From assembly GCA_008015325.1 (NCBI GenBank), contig SSFI01000094.1, positions 1 to 55,584 of the forward strand: a stretch of DNA of 55,584 nt. The letters are read 5' to 3'. The notes beneath the pieces are model-generated. The model saw only the letters and a list, made by a program, of their open reading frames with translations, made no database searches and was not told the DNA's origin. Positions 48,778 to 55,584 of the stretch are shown piece after piece (position 1 is the stretch's first letter; every line of letters begins with the position of its first letter). Source of the DNA: Rheinheimera sp. (GTDB lineage: Bacteria > Pseudomonadota > Gammaproteobacteria > Enterobacterales > Alteromonadaceae). Both the position numbers and the translations under genes were made by a program.

Positions 48778-49061
48778 CTAGGGGCTGTTGATCTTTGGTG
48801 ATTAATTCTTGTTCGTTTCGGCCACCGCGTGGTGGCGGCATTTTCGGCGCGAAACGAGGCGCGTGGCATAGTGATTCTATGTGAGCAACGAGTGACAAAG
48901 CCCAAAATGCCGCCAAACGAACCCGCAGGGCAGCGTTTGGCAGCTCTTTCTGCTGCGTTAGTGCTCGTTTGTGTAGAATAACTACACGGCGCTCGCACTG
49001 CCTTGCATAAATAGCTGCCAAACTGCTGCAAAAACAAACACCAAAGATCAACAGCCCCTAG
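48778..49061. mobile_element. MITE-like element, 284 bp, with 23-bp terminal inverted repeats
   Basis: The ends 48778-48800 and 49039-49061 are perfect inverted repeats (outer part CTAGGGGCTGTTGATCTTTG). CTAG (or just TA) borders both ends, compatible with a TA/CTAG target duplication as for IS630/Tc1-type movement. The interior has no transposase and is full of further inverted repeats: GGCGGCATTTT/AAAATGCCGCC, GTGTAG/CTACAC and CCACC-GCGT-GGTGG. These are features of a non-autonomous miniature element. It inserted between AraC regulator 4 and MipA/OmpV 2. The spurious N-terminal extension of the regulator frame comes from it. Confidence 0.8.
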
Positions 49062-49307
49062 GCCGATTTTACAAAAATAACCTGCTGTAACATCAACCTG
49101 AAGCGACACAAAATTAACGGTTTACGTCGACAGCTCTGCTTACTCACTCCCTGCTATCGAACCGGCAATCAGGTACGGATGCAAACAAAGTTAAACTTAA
49201 CCCAATAAAAGGTTAAATGATTCCTGCCGGCTGCAGGTAAAGCAAAATAAATCAGGATAAAACATCCACCTTCAGGATTGAGCGCTTGCGGTGAAGAAGC
49301 CGACTGT

Positions 49308-49323
49308 GTACATTTTTTGCAAC
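49308..49323 (+). promoter_or_regulatory. Looser GTACA-type element before MipA/OmpV 2
   Basis: GTACA-TTTTTT-GCAAC, spacing 11 instead of 10, ending 32 bases before the ATG. A weaker match than the others; listed because the paralogous porin at 14168 has a good site. Confidence 0.3.
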
Positions 49324-49355
49324 TTTATCGTGCCCATCAATGATTAACGGATGAA

Positions 49356-50210
49356 ATGACTGCTCTGGTATCTGTCCTGCCCCTGTTGCGCTGGTCGTTG
49401 TTTTGGCTGTTGGCTGTCTTTTGCGGATTTGCAGCCAAAGCCGGGGCATCAACACAGAGCCAGTTTATATTAGGGATTGGATACGGCCAGTACAGCAGTG
49501 TGCTGCACGCACAGCCAAACCGCAGTTTTAACCTGCTACCGCGCTGGCAGATTTATTACGACCGCTTTTATATGGAAAACCTTGACCTCGGCTTCAATTT
49601 GCTGGAAACGCAGCACTGGTCAGTGGATTTAACTACGAAACAAAGTTTTGATGCGTTGCTGACCCGCGGTGGTGGTTTGCGCGATTCCCTGCTGACGGGC
49701 CTGGTCAGCACAAGTAAACCTATTCTGCTACCGATAGGACACGGCAACTCGCTGTCAGATATCATTACACCTGCCAAACGTCACTTCAGCTATCTGGGTG
49801 GCGCCACTGTTTTGTACCGGCGGGCTGACTGGCAATTCAGCAGCAGCGTGCATCAGGACATCAGTAACGTCCACCAGGGTAATGAATGGCAAAACAGCCT
49901 CAGCTATCGCTGGCAGCAACCCGGCTTTGGCGTGGAACTGACCGGCAGCATCAGGCGGCTGGATCACAACTACAGCCGTTATTATCTCGGCGTTTTGCCG
50001 GGGGATTTCACGCGCAATGCTTATCAATATGCGCCGGGCAGTCAGTGGTTGCCATCGGTCAAAGTCGCACTGCGGCTGCAACTGACCAGTCAGATGGATT
50101 TTGTCGCCAACTGGCGGCGCGAATATCTGCCATCAGCCTCCCTGAATAGTCTGTATTTTGCTACTTTAAATCAGGATCTGTGGTTTAGCGGAGTGACGCT
50201 GCGATGGTAA
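49356..50210 (+). CDS. MipA/OmpV-family outer-membrane protein 2
   Basis: 284 residues with signal peptide (LRWSLFWLLAVFCGFAAKAG) and the same landmarks as the porin at 14168: LGIGYGQYSS, LLPRWQIYYDRFYMENLDLG, KQSFDALLTRGGGLRDSLL and HQDISNVHQGNEW. It ends in an aromatic (GVTLRW), as barrel proteins do. GGATGAA precedes the ATG. It is the first gene of a tight four-gene operon: its last codons overlap the next gene by 7 bases. The following DUF3019-like protein, response regulator and kinase suggest an envelope-responsive module in which the porin is both target and reporter. Confidence 0.82.
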   Translation: MTALVSVLPLLRWSLFWLLAVFCGFAAKAGASTQSQFILGIGYGQYSSVLHAQPNRSFNLLPRWQIYYDRFYMENLDLGFNLLETQHWSVDLTTKQSFDALLTRGGGLRDSLLTGLVSTSKPILLPIGHGNSLSDIITPAKRHFSYLGGATVLYRRADWQFSSSVHQDISNVHQGNEWQNSLSYRWQQPGFGVELTGSIRRLDHNYSRYYLGVLPGDFTRNAYQYAPGSQWLPSVKVALRLQLTSQMDFVANWRREYLPSASLNSLYFATLNQDLWFSGVTLRW

Positions 50211-50620
50211 GCCCGATGCGCCAGACCCGCAGGCGCTATCTGCCAATGACACTGGCCATGCTGTTCTGTCCGGCCATGCTCTTTGCGTCGCCGCAGCCCG
50301 ATAAAGCAGCCGCAGCCATGTTAAAAGTAGCACCAGCGCTATGCGTGGCGCAGGATGAAGGCCCCTGTCAAATCCGGCTGCAAGTGATGTGGCGCCACGC
50401 CGCCGCAGCTTGTCTGTATCGTACCGACAATAATCAGATGCTTGGCTGTGGCCTGCAGCAACAGCTTGATCTTAACCTGACTCTCAGCGCTAACCTGACG
50501 CTCGAACTGCGGGCCGCTGCCGATGGCGCCCCGCTGAAACAAAAAGTGATCCGCCGGATGCAACAACTAAAAGACTCTGATGCATTAACCCCACGCCGCC
50601 TGAGCTGGAGCCTGTTCTGA
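50204..50620 (+). CDS. DUF3019-like small periplasmic protein
   Basis: 138 residues: signal peptide (MTLAMLFCPAMLFASPQ), then a short beta-rich domain with paired cysteines (LKVAPALCVAQDEGPCQIRL, LQVMWRH, ACLYRTDNNQMLGCGLQQQL). The pattern LCV-x(5)-PC fits DUF3019 as I remember it, a family of unknown function found in Alteromonadales; I cannot confirm this here. Overlaps both neighbours (ATG within the porin's end; TGATG at its own end), so translation is coupled with the porin and the response regulator. It may be a periplasmic accessory to the kinase, which is inference. Confidence 0.65.
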   Translation: MVSPMRQTRRRYLPMTLAMLFCPAMLFASPQPDKAAAAMLKVAPALCVAQDEGPCQIRLQVMWRHAAAACLYRTDNNQMLGCGLQQQLDLNLTLSANLTLELRAAADGAPLKQKVIRRMQQLKDSDALTPRRLSWSLF

Positions 50621-51321
50621 TGCCCCCGCATATTCTGCTGTTAGAAGACGATGCTGCGTTGGCACGCCTGACTTGTCAGTTGTTGCAACAGGAAGGCTAC
50701 ACTGTGACCTGGTGCACGAACGCAGAGCGGGCCCGTAATCAGCTCGCCAGCCAGCATTTTGACCTGTTGCTCTGTGATGTTTTGCTGCCTGGCAGCAGCG
50801 GTTTTGATTTCGTCCGGGAGATCCGCGGCAGTTTCAACGGCCCGGTGTTATTTATGACTGCGCAAACCCAACTTAAACATCAGTTACAAGGCTTTGAACT
50901 GGGTGCCCAGGACTATTTACTGAAACCGCTGGATCCAAGGCTGTTGCTCGCCAAACTGCAGGTATTTCTCGGCCCGGTCAGTCCGGTCCCGGCGGAGCCT
51001 GTCACAGAACAGCTGCACTGGCATAACCTGCAACTGGATTTACAATACCGCACGGCAAAGCTGGGAGATAAGCCCCTTGATTTATCCGGCGCCGAATTTA
51101 AATTATTGGCCGCACTGGCGGTACATCCCGGCAAAGTAGTCAGCCGCAACTGGTTGTTCCAGCAACATCTGGGCAGAAATTATGACGGCATTGATCGCAC
51201 CATGGACGGCAGAGCATCGCGGTTACGCCGTAAACTACAGGCCGCAGATCCGGCCTGGAATGTCGTCACCGCCTGGGGAGAAGGATATTATCTGTCCTAT
51301 CAGCAATCTGGTGCGGCATGA
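50620..51321 (+). CDS. OmpR-family response regulator
   Basis: 233 residues. Receiver domain (1-115) with the acidic pair LLEDD, the phospho-acceptor Asp in DLLLCDVLLPGSSGFDF, the switch Thr (LFMTAQ) and Lys (LLKPLD). C-terminal winged helix of Trans_reg_C type (DLSGAEFKLLAALAVHPGKV, SRNWLFQQHLG, DRTMDGRASRLRRKL). It begins on the stop of the DUF3019-like gene, and its stop overlaps the kinase start (ATGA), so it is translationally coupled to its partner. It probably controls its own operon, including the porin. Confidence 0.93.
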   Translation: MPPHILLLEDDAALARLTCQLLQQEGYTVTWCTNAERARNQLASQHFDLLLCDVLLPGSSGFDFVREIRGSFNGPVLFMTAQTQLKHQLQGFELGAQDYLLKPLDPRLLLAKLQVFLGPVSPVPAEPVTEQLHWHNLQLDLQYRTAKLGDKPLDLSGAEFKLLAALAVHPGKVVSRNWLFQQHLGRNYDGIDRTMDGRASRLRRKLQAADPAWNVVTAWGEGYYLSYQQSGAA

Positions 51322-52571
51322 GGTTCACACGCATCGTTGGGGTTCCCCTCTGGCGTTTCTATTTAGTCATAGCTGCAACTGTGTTGGTGCTGGCGCTGAG
51401 TGTGAATCAGCTCTACCAGCTGTTCAGAGGTCAAAATCAGCCCTCAGTTGACGCCCGTCTGGTGCTCGATGCAGTACAACAACTCCGGCAAGACGATAAA
51501 GCGCTGAGCTGCCATGCCGATGGGCCTGAGGATTGCAGCGACGCACTGTTTATCATCTATCCGGCCGGCTTCTGGCAAAGTCAGCAAAGCGATCAGGTAC
51601 TGGCATCACCTGCTCAGGTGATCCCGCTGGCAGACAGCGAAGGTCAAGTTCAGCTGTGCAGTGTCGAAGCTTCTCAAGAGCTGCTGTGCCTGAATCAGTT
51701 AAACTGGCCCAGAAAGCAGGAATTACAGGTTGAGCTGACCTATCTGTTTTACCTGCTGTTACTACTCAGTCTGTTTTTTATCAGCCGGCATTTATTCCGC
51801 GATATTGAGGTGTTGCGTAAAAGTGCTCTGACGGAAATCAGGCATGGTCATTTACCGGATTTTGTTTTAAGCCAACGTTCTTATCTGGCGCCGCTGGCGC
51901 AATCGCTGAAAAATATGACCGCCCGCATAACCGAGCTAAACAGTTTTCAGGCGGAAATGGCTGAAACCGTCTGTCATGATATTAAAACCCCGCTGGCGCG
52001 TCTGAAGTTACTCAGCCACATGCTGAGACCAGAACAACTGGAACAAACAAAACAGGATATTAACGACAACCTGCACGAAATTGAGGTTAACATCTACGAT
52101 TATCTGCGTCTTGCGCAAAACGACTATCTGCAACATGAGCTGGAATACCAAGCGGTGCCCGTTGTGGAATTCTGTCAGCAGCTGGTGCAAAGGTTTGCGC
52201 TGTTCAGCACTATCCCCATCCATCTTGACGCTGACCAATCAGTTCCCGTCACGCTGTCTGCCGATACGTTATTGTTGCAACGGGCGCTGAATAATCTGCT
52301 GAGTAATGCGTTACGTTTTGCGAAGACTTCAGTGCAGCTGCAAATCCGTGCAGATGATCATTGTGTATGTTTTTGCATTAATGACGACGGACCAGGCTGG
52401 CAATCCGGCCATACGGCCAGCGGCATAGAACTGGCTCACCATGGCCTGGGATTGTCTATCGTCCGGCGGGTCGCCAGCCAGCACGGTGGCGGATTGACCT
52501 TTGAACGCAGCAGCAGTGGCGGCGCCAGTTGCACCCTGACCTTACCATTAACCCCGCCGCAGCGCAGTTAA
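51318..52571 (+). CDS. Membrane sensor histidine kinase
   Basis: 417 residues. Two membrane helices (about 13-33 and 140-160) enclose a small periplasmic sensor of about 105 residues with four cysteines (LSCHADGPEDCSD, QLCSVEASQELLCL). The paired cysteines echo those of the neighbouring DUF3019-like protein. Then a HAMP-like linker, H-box TVCHDIKTPLARLKLL with the phospho-acceptor His, N-box NNLLSNALRFA, G1 NDDGPGW and G2 HGLGLSIV. All catalytic boxes are intact. It is the partner of the response regulator with which it overlaps by 4 bases. A periplasmic thiol or metal signal is conceivable. Confidence 0.93.
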   Translation: MRFTRIVGVPLWRFYLVIAATVLVLALSVNQLYQLFRGQNQPSVDARLVLDAVQQLRQDDKALSCHADGPEDCSDALFIIYPAGFWQSQQSDQVLASPAQVIPLADSEGQVQLCSVEASQELLCLNQLNWPRKQELQVELTYLFYLLLLLSLFFISRHLFRDIEVLRKSALTEIRHGHLPDFVLSQRSYLAPLAQSLKNMTARITELNSFQAEMAETVCHDIKTPLARLKLLSHMLRPEQLEQTKQDINDNLHEIEVNIYDYLRLAQNDYLQHELEYQAVPVVEFCQQLVQRFALFSTIPIHLDADQSVPVTLSADTLLLQRALNNLLSNALRFAKTSVQLQIRADDHCVCFCINDDGPGWQSGHTASGIELAHHGLGLSIVRRVASQHGGGLTFERSSSGGASCTLTLPLTPPQRS

Positions 52572-52593
52572 CTGGCTGCCATGTACACCGCAC

Positions 52594-54273
52594 TCAGGGC
52601 TTTTCCGCCAGCAACACCTGATTGCGACCGGTGGTTTTGGCCAGATACAGCGTTTTATCCGCCGCATCTATTGCCGCCTGGGCAGAACTGAAGTCATTAC
52701 TGCCGGCGACGCCCGCGCTGAAAGTGACCGAAAACATCTGCCTATCGTCGCTAAAAGCTATCTGGCCAAACTGTGTCAGGATCTGCTGCATGACCTGCAA
52801 AGCGGCGGCCGGCTCAGTGTCAGGCATCAGGACTAAAAACTCTTCACCGCCATAACGGCCGATGGCGTCACTTTTGCGCAGCCGTTGTTGTAACAGTTGT
52901 GACAAAGACACTATAACCCTGTCGCCCACCGCATGACCAAAGCGGTCGTTCACCGACTTAAATTCATCGATATCCAGCATGATCACACTGCATTGTTGTT
53001 GTTTACGGCCGGCCAGCACAAATAACTGCTGCGCCAGCTCCTGAATGTAGCCGTGGTTATGTAGCCGGGTCAGACTGTCCTGCTTCATCAGCTGGCGCAG
53101 CTGACGGCCACGCCGGATCCGGGCATTTAACTGCGCCAGTAACGAGTCTGTGCTTAGATTTTTCGGGATCACATCATCAGAGCCAAGCTCAACCAAATCA
53201 TCTTTGATCAGGCTGCTTTGTTCGGCTGTCATAAACAGAATAGGCACAGCTTCGTATTGCGGGATCTGGCGCAGCATCCGCCCAAGCTCAGCGCCGTTAT
53301 AATCCGGCAGATGGTAATCGAGGATAAATAAATCCGGATTAAAACCATCAAGCGCCGTGAACAGCTGTGCCGGCTGTATCACGCCACGAAATTCAAAACC
53401 ATCGTGTTCCAGCAGCGCTTTGTAATAACTCAGCACCGATTCCTGATCGTCGACCATCAGAATGCGATAAGGCCTTTCGTTTTCCATATCCAGCAAATGA
53501 CGGATTTTTGCTACCAGTTCATTGATTTTTGGCGGTTTATTAAAAAATGCTGCCGCCTGATGCCGCACCGCCAGCATCCGCACTTCAAAGTTATTTTCAC
53601 TGGTCATAATGATGGCTTTAGCGCCACGGCGGTGCAAAGTGCTGACCAGCTCAAATACCTGCTGACGACTGCCGTCCGGCAGATTTAAATCAACGATGGC
53701 GATGACTGGTGTTTGCACCGTCAGATACTGTTCGGCGGCGCTGAGGGTTTTCACCCAATCGACGGCGAACCCAAATTCAGACAAATTGGTTTGCAGTACA
53801 TAACCATGACTTTCACTGTCTTCTAACAGCAACACGCTATCAACCAGCGCAGACTGGGTTGTCGTGTTCGCTATGGCTTGTACCGCTGGAACCTGTAACG
53901 CCGGGATCAAGACTTCTGCGCTTATTGTGTCAGCAGGTACCACCGGCGTTGCGCTCAGGCTGATAGCCTGCTCCAGTTGCACCATCGCCTGCTGCAGCTC
54001 GACCTGCGTGCCGGTAAAACCTGCGGCATCAGCCGCTTCCTGTTGCAGGATATCCAGTAAATTTGTCGCAGCGTCAGAGACTTGCGGCAGACCAAAGGTA
54101 CCACCTGAACCTTTCATCACATGCAGACGACTGACCAGCTCATGGTTGCCGTAGCTGTTCCAGCGCTGCTGCAGCTTCTGAAAAATATCAATAATCTGGC
54201 TCAACTGCTGCGGTAGCCGGTCACGGTATTGCTGCGACAGCTGCGCGATTTTTGCCTTTAACTCATCTGACAT
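52594..54273 (-). CDS. Hpt-REC-REC-GGDEF diguanylate cyclase
   Basis: 559 residues, soluble. An Hpt domain (about 1-110) with phospho-accepting His51 in SRLHVMKGSGGTFGL. A first receiver (about 147-260) with acidic LLLED and Asp in AIVDLNLPDGS. A second receiver (about 272-385) with MVDDQES and Asp in FILDYHLPDYNG. A GGDEF domain (about 395-555) with active GGEEF near 476 and inhibitory RxxD (RKSD) five residues before. Phosphate from a kinase can thus enter through either receiver or the Hpt and steer c-di-GMP synthesis. It converges with the sensor kinase gene (22-base gap), but they are on opposite strands, so a functional link is not proven. Confidence 0.93.
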   Translation of the reverse strand: MSDELKAKIAQLSQQYRDRLPQQLSQIIDIFQKLQQRWNSYGNHELVSRLHVMKGSGGTFGLPQVSDAATNLLDILQQEAADAAGFTGTQVELQQAMVQLEQAISLSATPVVPADTISAEVLIPALQVPAVQAIANTTTQSALVDSVLLLEDSESHGYVLQTNLSEFGFAVDWVKTLSAAEQYLTVQTPVIAIVDLNLPDGSRQQVFELVSTLHRRGAKAIIMTSENNFEVRMLAVRHQAAAFFNKPPKINELVAKIRHLLDMENERPYRILMVDDQESVLSYYKALLEHDGFEFRGVIQPAQLFTALDGFNPDLFILDYHLPDYNGAELGRMLRQIPQYEAVPILFMTAEQSSLIKDDLVELGSDDVIPKNLSTDSLLAQLNARIRRGRQLRQLMKQDSLTRLHNHGYIQELAQQLFVLAGRKQQQCSVIMLDIDEFKSVNDRFGHAVGDRVIVSLSQLLQQRLRKSDAIGRYGGEEFLVLMPDTEPAAALQVMQQILTQFGQIAFSDDRQMFSVTFSAGVAGSNDFSSAQAAIDAADKTLYLAKTTGRNQVLLAEKP

Positions 54274-54280
54274 AACAACC

Positions 54281-54487
54281 TTATCTGGTTGGCATTCTGA
54301 TTGACGAAGCCTGATCCTGAGCTGCGCCTGACTTTTTACCTGAGTAGTCAGTGTGAGAGACTAAAGCCTCAGCGTCAACCTGAGCCAAGCGAGGTAACCA
54401 CCAGAGCGGTAATACCACCGCGAGCGAGACAACATAGCTGATCCAGTGCCGGCAACTTTTTGCCGCTGCAGGCTGAAAAAGCAGCAA
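54281..54487 (-). CDS. Doubtful small membrane protein ORF
   Basis: 68 codons from a TTG at 54487, with one hydrophobic segment (WISYVVSLAVVLPLWWLP) and a polar tail. It ends 8 bases before the cyclase at 54273 on the same strand, so it could be its operon leader gene. There is no ribosome site before the TTG, and I recognise no family. It may simply be open by chance in the divergent promoter region. Confidence 0.25.
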   Translation of the reverse strand: MLLFQPAAAKSCRHWISYVVSLAVVLPLWWLPRLAQVDAEALVSHTDYSGKKSGAAQDQASSIRMPTR

Positions 54488-54534
54488 AGTTTTGATACAC
54501 TCAAAAAGTTTTTCGCTCTCAGCAGGAGACCAGC

Positions 54535-55398
54535 ATGGTCAGCTCAATATCCGGCAGCACTCAGGCCATCAGCCAGACGCAACAAAGCACCAGCACCTCT
54601 GCGGCATCTGCCACGCTTGCAACGCCGCCGAAGACCAGCAGCACGGAAAACAGCGCCAGCAAAACCACCCGCAGCACTGACGCCGAACGCTACACCGCAG
54701 TGCAACAAAGCCTGGCCAACAGCAAAACCGCGATTGGCGCCGCCAGCACCGCCAATAAAGAAATTGATGGCCAGCTGAAGCAAGTCCGCGAAATAGCTAC
54801 CAAATTAGCTGACGACAAAATTACCGGCAAAGACCGGGAAAAACTGCAGGCTGACTACACCAAAGCCCGCGATAGCATCATCGCCAGCCAGGATAAAGCC
54901 ACTGTCAAATCCGGCTCAGGCAACAACGCCAGCAAAACTAATTTGCTGACTGACAGCAAAAACCAGACAGTATCAACCAACACCCGCGGTGGCGAAATGG
55001 AAGTTGCCAGCAGCAAATCTGCCAAGGCGCTGGGGCTGCCGGAAAAAATCGGTTCAGCCGCCGAAGCCAAAGCCCTGCTGAGCGGCGATGACAAAAAAAC
55101 CGGCTCGCTGGCCAATGCCGAAAAAGCCACTCAAGACACCACTGCCCGACTGAAAAAAGCCGACGCCGACGTCAGCAAACGCCTCGAAACCGCCAGTCTG
55201 GCTGCCAAAGCAGCACAACGACTGGAAAGCGCAAAAAGCGGCGATAGCCGGACTTTATCCACCGATGAAGAAGCAAAACGCAGTCAGGCCCTTGACCAGG
55301 CCAGACAGGCGCGGGAGCAAATCAAATCACAGTTTGGTGGTTTCTCGCAAAACAGCAGTAATAGAAACGTCAACTCACTGGCGGCGTTATTCAGCTAA
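54535..55398 (+). CDS. Flagellin-like coiled-coil protein, function unknown
   Basis: 287 residues, Ser/Ala/Lys-rich, with AGGAG 6 bases before the ATG and no signal peptide. The opening is a Ser/Thr-rich linker. The middle (IDGQLKQVREIATKLADDK, then EKLQADYTKARDSI) has the helix-turn pattern of the flagellin D1 region (LQ-x2-R-x-LA... LQxE-x4-KxEI). Then NLLTDSKNQTVSTNTRGGEM is followed by a long coiled coil (ANAEKATQDTTARLKKADAD, LAAKAAQRLESAKSGD) and a short end, NSLAALFS. This order resembles a minimal flagellin or hook-associated core, but the terminal D0 sequences are missing. No flagellar gene is adjacent. It may be a structural or secreted filament-like protein; confidence in any function is low. 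Confidence 0.7.
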   Translation: MVSSISGSTQAISQTQQSTSTSAASATLATPPKTSSTENSASKTTRSTDAERYTAVQQSLANSKTAIGAASTANKEIDGQLKQVREIATKLADDKITGKDREKLQADYTKARDSIIASQDKATVKSGSGNNASKTNLLTDSKNQTVSTNTRGGEMEVASSKSAKALGLPEKIGSAAEAKALLSGDDKKTGSLANAEKATQDTTARLKKADADVSKRLETASLAAKAAQRLESAKSGDSRTLSTDEEAKRSQALDQARQAREQIKSQFGGFSQNSSNRNVNSLAALFS

Positions 55399-55584
55399 CA
55401 GACCCCGGTCACCGGTGCGGCACCTCAGCGCAGAGGCTGCCGCCTGCAACTTTGGCAATCGTAGTGTTGCCAGAGCATGCCCGCAAGCGCGCCACTATTC
55501 CTTCGCCGTGTCGCCTTGCCTGAGGCAATTTCAGGCTGCTCTGCTGTTCGCTTATTAAACTATATGGTGCTCTGGGAAGTCAGG

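Noticed and set aside
48719-49051. N-terminal 111-codon extension of AraC regulator 4
   Set aside because: These codons translate the MITE-like element; paralog regulator 3 aligns only from the ATG at 48718, which has its own ribosome site.
1-55584. CRISPR arrays, tRNA or rRNA genes, prophage or complete insertion sequences
   Set aside because: Looked for and not seen: no regularly spaced repeats with spacers, no cloverleaf-like sequence that I could support, no transposase or integrase ORF.

Overview
The window looks like the chromosome of a free-living, probably aquatic gammaproteobacterium, most likely of the Alteromonadales/Chromatiaceae type (Rheinheimera or Alishewanella-like). This rests on giant secreted S8 proteases with a GlyGly-CTERM (rhombosortase) tail, MipA/OmpV porins, a TonB receptor, a DUF3019-like protein and many c-di-GMP enzymes. 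It is an inference from family content; no rRNA or other marker gene is present.

Layout. 1-1251: AT-rich accessory edge with the start of hipA, hipB and a decayed reading frame. 1252-5062: an ene-reductase (OYE family) with a shortened C-terminus, then a four-gene operon led by a small J-domain protein and followed by three unrecognised genes. 5063-45318: a protease/signalling cluster. It holds four paralogous S8 proteases of about 1,670-1,740 residues, called A, B, C and D here. B and C are intact, A is broken by a one-base deletion and D by an in-frame TAG. Between them lie AraC-family regulators, a TonB receptor with a MipA/OmpV porin, an orphan periplasmic binding protein, a GlyGly-CTERM mini-protein, three membrane-bound c-di-GMP enzymes and a chemoreceptor. 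45319-52571: a second chemoreceptor with a binding protein, a fourth AraC regulator behind a 284-bp MITE-like element, and a tight operon of MipA/OmpV porin, DUF3019-like protein, response regulator and histidine kinase. 52594-55398: an Hpt-REC-REC-GGDEF cyclase, a doubtful small ORF and a flagellin-like coiled-coil protein.

Main observation. A recurring intergenic motif, two GTACA-like half-sites spaced exactly 10 bp apart (GTACA-N5-G[TCG]ACA), lies upstream of AraC regulator 1 (two copies), proteases A, B and D, the MipA/OmpV-TonB operon, the mini-protein and the GGDEF-EAL gene. A looser copy precedes the second MipA/OmpV operon. Five copies sit about 60-90 bp before the start codon, and TATAAC-like boxes follow several of them. 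One helical turn between direct half-sites is what an AraC-type activator contacts, so I infer a co-regulated secreted-protease regulon, probably driven by one of the four AraC-like proteins. Inferred picture: regulators and sensors switch on cell-surface or released proteases and outer-membrane ports, while chemoreceptors, binding proteins and c-di-GMP enzymes match motility and attachment to the same nutrient cue. The sorting peptidase (rhombosortase) for the GlyGly-CTERM proteins is not in this window.
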